From NCBI GenBank assembly GCA_002337215.1, contig DDFO01000038.1, forward strand, positions 136,243-143,366: DNA of 7,124 nt. Reading direction: 5' to 3'. The notes under the pieces were generated by a model. It did no database searches, was not told where the DNA came from, and was given only the letters and a program-made list of their open reading frames with translations. The translations under genes were made by a program, and so were the position numbers. Position 1 is the first letter of the stretch; each line of letters opens with the position of its first letter. Below, in pieces: positions 1 through 6,260 of this stretch. Origin of the DNA: Phycisphaerales bacterium UBA1926. Its GTDB lineage: Bacteria > Planctomycetota > Phycisphaerae > Phycisphaerales > UBA1924.

Positions 1-1431
1 TTCGCGGCGGAACTGATCGAGCGGCGGATGGGCGACGCGCTGCGGGCGGCGACCGGTGGTTCGGTTCGGTTCAGCGTGAAATCCGACACGGCCTCTGGCG
101 GGGTTGCTGGCCGCGGCGCGTCGGGTGAAACGCCTATCGGTCGGGTGCCGTCTCGGCGTGGCGGATCGCGTGCGGCCACGTCGGGTTCTGGTTCGGCGTC
201 CGGGGCCGGCCTGGGTCAGACGCTGTCGGACTTCGTCGTGGGCACCGGGAACCGGTTCGCGTACACGGCGATCGCCCGGATCGCGTCTGGAGAGCAACTC
301 GGCGGGCAGCCGCAGGGTGTGCCGACGGGTCCCGTGTTCTTATATGGGCCGTGCGGTGTGGGGAAGACGCACCTGCTGAACGCGGCGGCAGCGGGGTTTC
401 GTGCGAATTTTCCGGGTGCGCGGACTCGGATCGCATCGGCCGAGTCGTTCACCAACGAGTTCATGTCGGCGATCCGCTCAAACACGATCGAGGCGTTCCA
501 CCGGCGGTACCGGCGGGTCGATCTTCTCTGCATCGACGACGTCCATTTTCTTGCAAACAAGGAGGGGACGCAGAAAGAGTTGCTGCACACGTTCGACCAG
601 GTCGGGCAGTTCGGTGGGCGCATCGTGCTCGCGTCCGACGAGCACCCCGGTCGGGTGCGGCAGTTCAGCGAGGCGTTGGTGTCGCGGTTCGTGTCTGGGT
701 CGCTGATCCGGATCGATCGGCCCGACGGGGAGACGCGTCGGCGGCTGATCGAGTCGTTCGGCCTCCAGCGTGGGCTGATGCTCGAGCCTGCGGCTGTGGC
801 GATGATCGACGCGGTGGCGGAGTGCGAGACCGGTGGACGTGGGGCCTCGGTGCGTGATCTCTCCGGGTTGGTAAACCGGGTCTCGGCGTACCTTTCGGTC
901 ATGGGCGGTGGGCTGGTTGAGGGCCGGGTCCCGGCGTCTGTCGTCGAGGGTGCGGTCCGGGCTCAGGGCGGGATGATGCCCGGTGGCTCGTCGGCGGGCG
1001 AATCGGGGGGGGGGCTGGGGCGGAGCGGCCGCGGCCACGGCGGAACCGACGGGGTTGGCGGGCGCAGCGGTCCCGGTCGCGGTGGTTCGTTCGGAGCGGG
1101 TCGTCCCGTGCCGATCGGCGCGGTGATCGAGCGGGTGTGCGAGTCGCTGGAGGTCACCAAAGAAGACCTCGGGTCGCGTGGTCGGCATCCGCGGGTCGTG
1201 CTGGCGAGGGCGGCGGTGGCGATCGTCGCGCGTCGGCTGACGCGGAACAGCTACCCGGAGATCGCGGCGGCGATGGGCCGGCGGAACCACTCGACGGTGA
1301 TTACAGCGCACCGGCGGATCGAGAAGCAGATCGCCGAAAGCCAGGCGGTCGCCGTCGGGCTCTCGGTGGACGGCCTGCCGATCGCCGCGCTCGTCGAAAG
1401 GATCGAGCGGGAAGCTCGGGCGTCGGCGTGA
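1..1431 (+). CDS. dnaA: Chromosomal replication initiator protein DnaA, 5' end missing
   Basis: DnaA binds DnaA boxes at the replication origin and, with ATP, opens the duplex. The frame is open through base 1, and the codons before the ATG at 28 read FAAELIERR, matching the end of DnaA domain I, so the true start lies outside the window. Numbering from that ATG: the AAA+ domain has Walker A GPCGVGKT (107-114), an initiator-specific stretch with SAESFTNEF, Walker B LLCIDD ending at D170-D171, an SRF arginine-finger region (R220) and a sensor 2 motif, SVRDL (R276). A Gly/Ser/Arg-rich low-complexity linker (about 314-361) leads to the helix-turn-helix domain IV with the DnaA signature GRRNHSTV (417-424). 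Two oddities: the linker lies between domains III and IV rather than between I and III, and the Asp usual before HST is Asn420. The C-terminal DNA-binding domain rules out Hda. Confidence 0.93.
   Translation, partial: FAAELIERRMGDALRAATGGSVRFSVKSDTASGGVAGRGASGETPIGRVPSRRGGSRAATSGSGSASGAGLGQTLSDFVVGTGNRFAYTAIARIASGEQLGGQPQGVPTGPVFLYGPCGVGKTHLLNAAAAGFRANFPGARTRIASAESFTNEFMSAIRSNTIEAFHRRYRRVDLLCIDDVHFLANKEGTQKELLHTFDQVGQFGGRIVLASDEHPGRVRQFSEALVSRFVSGSLIRIDRPDGETRRRLIESFGLQRGLMLEPAAVAMIDAVAECETGGRGASVRDLSGLVNRVSAYLSVMGGGLVEGRVPASVVEGAVRAQGGMMPGGSSAGESGGGLGRSGRGHGGTDGVGGRSGPGRGGSFGAGRPVPIGAVIERVCESLEVTKEDLGSRGRHPRVVLARAAVAIVARRLTRNSYPEIAAAMGRRNHSTVITAHRRIEKQIAESQAVAVGLSVDGLPIAALVERIEREARASA
1005..1014 (+). 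repeat. Ten-G homopolymer inside dnaA
   Basis: An uninterrupted run of ten G lies in the linker-coding part of dnaA, followed after CT by GGGG (1017-1020) and preceded by GGG at 996-998. Together these satisfy a G3-loop-G3-loop-G3-loop-G3 quadruplex pattern on the coding strand. As written, ten Gs keep the reading frame open into the DNA-binding domain. Confidence 0.9.
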
Positions 1432-1447
1432 GGGGCGCCGCCTGAGA

Positions 1448-1479
1448 AGCGGGAGTGATTCCCGCTATGCTGCGGGAGT
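1448..1479 (+). promoter_or_regulatory. Two mutually exclusive hairpins after dnaA
   Basis: AGCGGGA (1448-1454) pairs perfectly with TCCCGCT (1460-1466) over a 5-base loop. The same TCCCGC can instead pair with a second GCGGGA copy (1472-1477) over a 6-base loop, and a G-T and an A-T pair extend that stem to 8 pairs. The element starts 16 bases after the dnaA stop. Neither hairpin is followed by a T run, so it is not a classic intrinsic terminator. It could be a weak 3' end for dnaA mRNA or leader structure for the next gene. The pairing is read directly; the function is inferred. Confidence 0.4.
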
Positions 1480-1560
1480 CGAGCCGGGCCCTCTGTTGGA
1501 GCGCGGACGTCGGCGCGTTCGGCGATCCGCCGGGCGGCGTGGCACACATCGGACGCTCGC

Positions 1561-2715
1561 ATGGGTTCCCAAGACATACCGCTCAGCAAACCCGATCTGT
1601 CGCCTCTCGAAACCGAGCTTGTGCTCGAGGTGATGCGGAACGAGCGGCTCGCGATGGGGCCCATGACCGAGGAGTTCGAGTCGCTGGTTGCCCGCTATGT
1701 GGGGGCGCGGCACGCGGTGGCGGTGAACTCGGGGACGAGCGGGCTCTTCTGCGTGCTCAAGGCGCTCGGCATCGGTCCTGGCGACGAGGTGATCACGACA
1801 CCATTCTCGTTCATCGCATCAACGAACGTGATTTTGCACGTGGGTGCGACGCCGGTGTTCGTGGATATCGAGCCGGTGAGCCTGAACATGGACCCGGGGT
1901 TGATCGAGCGGGCGATCACGGAGCGGACCCGGGCCATCCTCGCGGTGGAAACGTTCGGGAACCCGACGCACATGGACCTGTACGCCGAGATCGCTCGGCG
2001 TCACGGGCTGGCGATGGTCGAGGACTGCTGCGAGGCGTTGGGTGGGGCGTGCGGCGGGAAGAAGGCGGGAACGTTCGGTTCGGCGGGGGTCTTCGGGTTC
2101 TACCCCAACAAGCAGGTCGCGACGGGCGAGGGCGGGATGATCGTCACCGATGATGACGAGATCGCGAACACCTGCAGGAGCCTGCGGAACCAGGGACGCG
2201 GGGCCGACGCGGCAGGCAAGCAGGCGTGGCTGCGGCACGAGCGGCTGGGGTACAACTTCCGGATCAGCGAGCTGCAGGCCGCCGTGGGTGTGGGGCAGAT
2301 GCGTCGGATCGATGAACTGATCGAACGGCGTCGGCGGGTCGCGACGGCGTATATCAACAGGCTGAGCGGGATGAGCGAGTTTGTCCTGCCGACGGTGGAC
2401 CCCGAGACGGAGATGAGCTGGTTTGTCTTCGTGCCCCGGCTGGGAGTGGCGTTCAGCCGGGAGGAACGGGACGAGCTGATCAACGGGCTGCGCATCCACG
2501 ATATCGGCGCGGCGGACTACTTCCCGTGCATTCATGAGATGCCGTTCATCCGGGCGCTGTTTGGATCATCGCCTCCGTCGTTCCCGATCGCGGAGTCGAT
2601 CTCCGGGCGGACGGTGGCGCTGCCGTTCCACGGCGGGATCACTGACAAAGAAGTGGAACTGGTCGCCCAGACGCTTGAGGTCTTGCTGGGGCGGCAGGAG
2701 TTCGGGCGTCGATAG
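1561..2715 (+). CDS. DegT/DnrJ/EryC1/StrS family PLP-dependent sugar aminotransferase
   Basis: Enzymes of this family transfer an amino group, usually from glutamate, to a keto group on a nucleotide-linked sugar, using pyridoxal phosphate. The product feeds surface polysaccharide or glycoconjugate synthesis. The 384 residues are full length for the family. Visible motifs: an N-terminal IPLSKPDLSPLE segment, the cofactor loop SGTSG (57-61), VEDCCEALGG with Asp155 expected to hold the pyridine nitrogen, GFYPNKQ with Lys184 as the Schiff-base lysine, the GEGG that follows, YNFRISELQAA (231-241) and a C-terminal VALPFH. The EALG plus YPNKQ pattern resembles perosamine-synthase-like members, but substrate cannot be read from sequence. 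The ATG at 1561 lacks a clear Shine-Dalgarno; it is chosen because the family's N-terminal motif follows at once. No sugar nucleotide gene adjoins it, so its pathway is unknown. Confidence 0.93.
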   Translation: MGSQDIPLSKPDLSPLETELVLEVMRNERLAMGPMTEEFESLVARYVGARHAVAVNSGTSGLFCVLKALGIGPGDEVITTPFSFIASTNVILHVGATPVFVDIEPVSLNMDPGLIERAITERTRAILAVETFGNPTHMDLYAEIARRHGLAMVEDCCEALGGACGGKKAGTFGSAGVFGFYPNKQVATGEGGMIVTDDDEIANTCRSLRNQGRGADAAGKQAWLRHERLGYNFRISELQAAVGVGQMRRIDELIERRRRVATAYINRLSGMSEFVLPTVDPETEMSWFVFVPRLGVAFSREERDELINGLRIHDIGAADYFPCIHEMPFIRALFGSSPPSFPIAESISGRTVALPFHGGITDKEVELVAQTLEVLLGRQEFGRR

Positions 2716-2811
2716 GGTGGCGAGCGGCCCGTGGAGGGGTGTCGAGGGGCACGGAACAGGTCTTGGGACGGGTCTGCGGAGGCCCGGGCTCAAGAATCGA
2801 GCGTGCGGCGC

Positions 2812-2840
2812 GTGACCCTCGGGGCATGACGGGCTAAAGT
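2812..2840 (+). promoter_or_regulatory. Candidate sigma70-type promoter for rpmB
   Basis: GTGACC (2812-2817) and TAAAGT (2835-2840) lie 17 bases apart, each matching 4 of 6 positions of the -35 and -10 consensus. Transcription would begin near 2847, giving a leader of about 40 bases that starts at the hairpin at 2848-2869. The match is modest and this is inference. Confidence 0.35.
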
Positions 2841-2847
2841 CTCGGCC

Positions 2848-2869
2848 CAGCCCGCGGGAGCGGGTGCTG
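2848..2869 (+). promoter_or_regulatory. Hairpin just upstream of the rpmB ribosome binding site
   Basis: CCCGC (2851-2855) pairs with GCGGG (2860-2864) around a GGGA loop. CAG (2848-2850) and CTG (2867-2869) can extend the stem past a TG bulge. The structure ends six bases before the Shine-Dalgarno, a position suited to translational control or to protecting the 5' end of the mRNA. Function is not shown. Confidence 0.35.
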
Positions 2870-2875
2870 ACTTTT

Positions 2876-2883
2876 GAGGTGAT
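2876..2883 (+). promoter_or_regulatory. Perfect Shine-Dalgarno that sets the rpmB start
   Basis: GAGGTGAT is fully complementary to the usual 16S 3' tail and ends four bases before the ATG at 2888. It would lie inside the coding region if translation began at the upstream in-frame GTG (2864), so it argues for 2888. Confidence 0.75.
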
Positions 2884-2887
2884 TCCG

Positions 2888-3172
2888 ATGCCCAACGAGT
2901 GCTATTTCACTGGCAAGAAGACCCGATTCGGGAAGCGTCGCGCTTGGCGCGGCCAGAAGATCAGCAAGGGCGGTTTCGGCCTGAAGCCGACCGGCATTAC
3001 ACGCCGGACGTTCAAGCCGAACATCCAGAAGGTCAACGCCGTCATCGAGGACGAGAGCGGAAACAAGACGACCAAGAAGATCCGCGTTTCGACGCGTGCG
3101 ATCCGCAGCGGGCTTGTTGTCAAGCCGCTGAAGCGGAAGTACGGCTACACGCGGGATCAGAAGCAGGGCTGA
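2888..3172 (+). CDS. rpmB: 50S ribosomal protein bL28
   Basis: bL28 is a small basic protein of the large ribosomal subunit. The 94 residues begin with NECYFTGKKTRFG, the family's N-terminal Cys-x-x-(S/T)-GK region. RRTFKPNIQKVN follows at about 39-50, equivalent to the RRFLPNLQ motif, and then KKIRVSTRAIRSG (63-75). The C-terminus KPLKRKYGY is rich in Lys and Arg, as expected of an RNA-binding protein. Only one cysteine (C5) is present, so it is a form without a zinc site. The ATG at 2888 is preferred over the in-frame GTG at 2864 because of the strong Shine-Dalgarno and because homologues start right before this motif. It is separated from its neighbours by 172 and 125 bases and has a candidate promoter, so it is probably transcribed alone. 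Confidence 0.95.
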   Translation: MPNECYFTGKKTRFGKRRAWRGQKISKGGFGLKPTGITRRTFKPNIQKVNAVIEDESGNKTTKKIRVSTRAIRSGLVVKPLKRKYGYTRDQKQG

Positions 3173-3219
3173 GGTTCGCCCGTGGATTCGGCCCGCATGG
3201 TCGGATTCCGTCGGCGAGA

Positions 3220-3257
3220 CCCGGTCATGATTCGGGCTGAGTTTCGATTCGTTTTTT
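3220..3257 (+). terminator. Weak terminator-like sequence after rpmB
   Basis: CCCG (3220-3223) can pair with CGGG (3232-3235), and a run of six T follows at 3252-3257. The stem is short and the T run begins 16 bases after it, so this is a poor intrinsic terminator. The T run is the only long one between the two genes. Confidence 0.2.
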
Positions 3258-3297
3258 AGTCGAGCGGTCTGATTGTGTACCATGGCGGCATACCGAG

Positions 3298-4017
3298 ATG
3301 TTTCGGTGTGGTGTCGGGGGCTGTGTCGTGCTGTGCGATCGCTGCGGGCAACGTGAGGCGACGATCCGCGATGTGAGCATCGTGAAGGGTGCGGTGCGCG
3401 AGACGAACCTGTGCGAGACTTGCGCCGACGAGATGCGGTCCGCGACCGCCGGTGGGCAGAGCGCGACACTCGGCGAATGGCTCGCGGGCCTGGGGATGAT
3501 GGCGGCGGATGCGCCGAAGTTTCCGGCGCCGGCGCGACCCAGCAAAGCGGTCGCGTGCCCGGTGTGCGGGCTCCGGTTCCTCGATCTCAAGAAGACCGGG
3601 CTCGTCGGGTGCCAGACGTGCTACGAAACGTTCGAGACGCGGCTGACGCCGTTGCTGCGGAATGCCCACGACGGCGGTGTGCGGCATATCGGAAAGGTCC
3701 CCGCGGTACGGACGACCCGTGAGGTGGTCCGGGTCGCGGATGTGCCGGCGGAAGGCGATGCCGGCGGCGGGGAGACCGCTGTCCAGGACGGGGAGCCCGG
3801 ATCGATCGAAGATCGGATCGAGTCGCTGACCCACAAGCTCGCGTTGGCGATCGATGCTGAAAACTACGAGAAGGCGGCGGCGATCCGCGACGAACTCGCG
3901 GAACTGACCGGCGATGGCCGAGGAGGGCTCGGTGGTTCGCTCGGCGGTGGTGGTGGCGTCGGCGGGCCGGGCGGGGGGCCTTCGGGCGATCCTGAAACGT
4001 CGGGGGGCGGCGCGTGA
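3298..4017 (+). CDS. mcsA: McsA-like zinc-binding activator of protein-arginine kinase (UVR motif)
   Basis: In Firmicutes, McsA binds and activates the arginine kinase McsB and helps the ClpC protease system. The 239 residues carry CDRC (C13, C16) and CETC (C39, C42), then CPVC (C87, C90) with GCQTC (C105, C108) in a stretch matching McsA (LKKTGLVGCQTCYETF, then LTPLLRNAHDG and HIGKVP). A UVR motif follows at about 170-204 with NYEKAAAIRDELAEL. The last 35 residues are almost all Gly, Ser and Pro, a tail Bacillus McsA lacks. The start is uncertain: ATG 3298 gives an extra CGVGGC segment, while GTG 3328, with a G run seven bases upstream, gives MLCDRC, which is how family members usually begin. 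The stop overlaps the mcsB start by four bases, so the two are probably co-translated. Confidence 0.9.
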   Translation: MFRCGVGGCVVLCDRCGQREATIRDVSIVKGAVRETNLCETCADEMRSATAGGQSATLGEWLAGLGMMAADAPKFPAPARPSKAVACPVCGLRFLDLKKTGLVGCQTCYETFETRLTPLLRNAHDGGVRHIGKVPAVRTTREVVRVADVPAEGDAGGGETAVQDGEPGSIEDRIESLTHKLALAIDAENYEKAAAIRDELAELTGDGRGGLGGSLGGGGGVGGPGGGPSGDPETSGGGA

Positions 4018-5150
4018 AGGGCGCGGGCGACACGGGCGGCCTCCCGTGGGACGCGACGCGGATCCCCGAGTTGTGCACTCGTCGGGCCGAGTGGTTGCGC
4101 GGCGAGGGGCAGGCGGCGGATGTCGTGATGTCTTCACGTGTGCGGCTGGCGCGGAACCTCGACGGGATCCGGTTCATGCCCCGGGCTGATCGGGGCGAGC
4201 GGGAGAAAGTACTCGGGCTGAGCAAGGCTGCGATCCTGGACGCGGGGCTCTCGCCCCGGATGCTGTGGGTGGATCTGCACGAGACTGGAAAGGCTGAGCG
4301 GTCGCTGCTTGTCGAGCGGCAGTTGATCAGTCGGCCGCACGCGCGCGGGAAGCTCTCGACGGGGTCTGGTGGAGTGGACGAGCCGCGCGGCGTGGCGGTG
4401 GGGCTTCCGAGCGAGCAGTTCTCGATCATGGTCAACGAGGAGGACCACCTCCGGATCCAGGCGATGCGTTCGGGGTTGGGTCTCGCGGAGGCGTGGCAGC
4501 ACGCGGACGGGATCGACGACGAGCTCGACCGGAGGCTGGGGTACGCGTTCAGCGATCGGTTCGGATATCTCACGGCATGCCCAACCAACATCGGGACGGG
4601 GGCGCGTTTCAGCGTGATGCTGCACCTCCCGGCGTTGAAGATGACGAGCGAGATCGAAAAAGTGCGGCAGGCGGCCCAGGACATGGGGCTCGCGGTGCGG
4701 GGCTTCTACGGCGAGGGCTCGGAGGCGTTCGGGGATTTCTTTCAGCTGAGCAACCAGGTGACGCTGGGCCGGAGCGAGAGCGAGTTGCTGCGCGTGATGC
4801 AACGGGAGATCGTCCCGAAGGTCGTTGAGTACGAGCGACGGGCGCGGGACGTGCTGCTGTCAACGCGTCGACGGAGCACCGAGGATCAGGTCTACCGGGC
4901 GGTCGCGATGCTCCGGTCGGCGCGGCTGCTGACGGTTGAAGAGGCGATGAACGGGCTGAGCCGGGCGCGTCTTGGCGTGCAGGTCGGCCTTGTGAGCGAT
5001 CTTGATCTCGACGCGATGTCGTGGCTGGTGCTGCGGATCCAGAACGCGCATCTCGAGCTTGCGGTAAAAGAAGCGAACGACCCGATGGCCCGGAACGGAG
5101 CCCGTGCGGACCTTGTGCGGACGACGCTCGCGGCACCGGGTGAGGACTGA
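4014..5150 (+). CDS. mcsB: Protein-arginine kinase McsB
   Basis: McsB phosphorylates arginine side chains of proteins using ATP; in Bacillus this targets them to ClpCP. The fold is that of phosphagen (creatine/arginine) kinases. The 378 residues show SSRVRLARN (40-48) for ATP binding, NEEDHLRIQ (141-149), TACPTNIGTG with C189, and YGEGSEAFGD with E234. E143, C189 and E234 sit a constant 22 residues beyond Bacillus E121, C167 and E212, so the catalytic set appears complete. SNQVTLG and YRAVAMLRSAR are also typical. The C-terminal phosphoarginine-sensing motif RDxxRA appears altered (ADLVRT, 365-370). The GTG start at 4014 overlaps the mcsA stop as GTGA, with a G run six bases upstream that may serve as ribosome binding site. 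No clpC or ctsR is nearby. Confidence 0.94.
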   Translation: MKGAGDTGGLPWDATRIPELCTRRAEWLRGEGQAADVVMSSRVRLARNLDGIRFMPRADRGEREKVLGLSKAAILDAGLSPRMLWVDLHETGKAERSLLVERQLISRPHARGKLSTGSGGVDEPRGVAVGLPSEQFSIMVNEEDHLRIQAMRSGLGLAEAWQHADGIDDELDRRLGYAFSDRFGYLTACPTNIGTGARFSVMLHLPALKMTSEIEKVRQAAQDMGLAVRGFYGEGSEAFGDFFQLSNQVTLGRSESELLRVMQREIVPKVVEYERRARDVLLSTRRRSTEDQVYRAVAMLRSARLLTVEEAMNGLSRARLGVQVGLVSDLDLDAMSWLVLRIQNAHLELAVKEANDPMARNGARADLVRTTLAAPGED

Positions 5151-5161
5151 GGCGGTCGGCG

Positions 5162-6229
5162 GTGGGGGACGGAGAAACACGCGAGCCATTCGTCTGGCCT
5201 CCTCGGGCGACCGACCAGCCGCCGGCGGATAACAGCTCAGACGCCGGGTCTGCTGTGGTGAGTAAGACGGGCGGCGTCGTTCAGTCGGTGTCTCCGCATG
5301 AGACTCGGTCCGAGCGTCGCGGCGGCGGTTCGATCACCGGATGGCGACTGTTTGAACGGGCCTGTCTGGGTGGAGCGCTGCCCTCCCTGCCGGTCGGTTG
5401 GGAACCCGAGCGCCCGGAAGCCGCCTGCTGGCGTTGCGCGGGGACGATCGGCGTCGGCGAGGCCGATGAAAAGGGTTGTGCTGCGTGCCGAGGGCGGTCA
5501 CTCGCGTGGTCAAGGGCCGTGCGGCTGGGGGCGTACCGGGGGACGCTGCGGGACGGAATCATCGGGTTCAAGTATCAGGCGGATCGGGAGACCGGGATCC
5601 GACTGGGGCGGATGCTGGGTGATCGGGTTGCGCGGTTGCTCTTAGCAGGTCGTTTCGGCTCGGCGACGGATGGGGTTGGGGACATCACCGGTCCGGGCCC
5701 CGGCGGAGCATTCCCGTCGATTGCCGACGAGGATGGTTTGATTCGTTGCGAGCGGGTCGCGGTCGTGCCCGTGCCGACGACGTACCGCAGGCGGCGGACG
5801 AACGGGGGGATCGATCACTCGCTCGTGCTGGCAAACGGTATCGCGGCGTCGCTCGGGGTTCGCGCACGCAGGCTGCTCCGTCGGCGGCACGGGCCGCGAC
5901 GCGCGGCGCAGAGCGTTCGTGCGCGGGCCAAGCAGGTGGAGGGGGTGTTCTTCCCACGGGTCGGCGTGATCCCGGCGGGGGTGCGCGTCGTCGTGCTCGT
6001 GGATGATGTCCGGACAACAGGGGCGACGGCGACGGCGTGCGCCCGGGCGGTTGGCCAGCTCTTTGAGGGGGGCGACTCGGTCGGCGTTGGCCTGGCTTCG
6101 GGCAGAGGTCGGCGCGGGTCTGCTGCTCGCCGTCCGGTGTTCGTGTTGGCAACGGCGGGGGTGTCGGATGCGCGCCGTGAATCGGTCGGCGAAGAATCCG
6201 CGTTTTTAGAGCGGGAAGCGGGTTGGTAA
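5162..6229 (+). CDS. ComF-family phosphoribosyltransferase-like protein
   Basis: ComF proteins combine a small zinc finger with a type I phosphoribosyltransferase fold. Some act in DNA uptake, but most have no proven substrate. Here C89-x2-C92 and C106-x2-C109 form the finger. A conserved bridge follows (RLGAYRGTLRDGIIGFKY), then VAVVPVPTTYRRRRTNGG, and then the PRPP-binding loop VVVLVDDVRTTGATATA with D281, D282 and T285-T286. At 355 residues it is longer than the usual ~220-250: the first ~60 residues are polar, low in complexity and unlike the family, and a Gly-rich insert lies near 165-185. The GTG at 5162 follows mcsB by 11 bases with GAGG spanning the mcsB stop. A start further in, for example the GTG codons at 5254 and 5257, cannot be excluded. 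It is probably co-transcribed with mcsA and mcsB. Confidence 0.88.
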   Translation: MGDGETREPFVWPPRATDQPPADNSSDAGSAVVSKTGGVVQSVSPHETRSERRGGGSITGWRLFERACLGGALPSLPVGWEPERPEAACWRCAGTIGVGEADEKGCAACRGRSLAWSRAVRLGAYRGTLRDGIIGFKYQADRETGIRLGRMLGDRVARLLLAGRFGSATDGVGDITGPGPGGAFPSIADEDGLIRCERVAVVPVPTTYRRRRTNGGIDHSLVLANGIAASLGVRARRLLRRRHGPRRAAQSVRARAKQVEGVFFPRVGVIPAGVRVVVLVDDVRTTGATATACARAVGQLFEGGDSVGVGLASGRGRRGSAARRPVFVLATAGVSDARRESVGEESAFLEREAGW

Positions 6230-6234
6230 GAAAA

Positions 6235-6256
6235 ACGACAAGAAGTTTCCTGTCGT
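6235..6256. terminator. Inverted repeat between the comF-like gene and the rRNA promoter
   Basis: ACGACA (6235-6240) and TGTCGT (6251-6256) are perfect inverse copies, and the intervening bases can add GA/TC pairs. On the + strand no T run follows. Read on the - strand it is followed by TTTTT, the form of an intrinsic terminator. It ends four bases before the candidate -35 box, so it could insulate the rRNA promoter or influence it. Function is inferred. Confidence 0.4.
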
Positions 6257-6260
6257 GAGC

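Noticed and set aside
28..30. ATG at 28 as the dnaA start
   Set aside because: The frame is open to base 1 and the nine codons before it continue the DnaA domain I pattern, so this ATG is internal.
478..1311. A 277-codon open frame on the - strand
   Set aside because: It is antisense to dnaA, its product is rich in Arg, His and Pro, and no motif can be recognised.
1432..1560. Replication origin next to dnaA
   Set aside because: I find no TTATCCACA-like boxes on either strand here, no cluster of repeats and no AT-rich unwinding region; the gap is short and GC-rich. The upstream side of dnaA is outside the window.
1819..2535. A 238-codon open frame on the - strand
   Set aside because: It lies entirely within the aminotransferase gene, which has an intact catalytic lysine and family motifs throughout.
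3185..3251. Three GATTCG copies after rpmB as a repeat array
   Set aside because: The copies are six bases long with uneven spacing and different flanks; this is within chance.
3256..3283. Promoter for mcsA with TACCAT as -10
   Set aside because: No acceptable -35 lies at the right distance (only TT.A matches), so I could not support it as a feature, although a promoter is expected in this gap.
3587..4684. A 365-codon open frame on the - strand
   Set aside because: It is antisense to mcsA and mcsB, both of which have clear family motifs; its Arg/Ser/Pro-rich product is typical of a shadow frame in GC-rich DNA.
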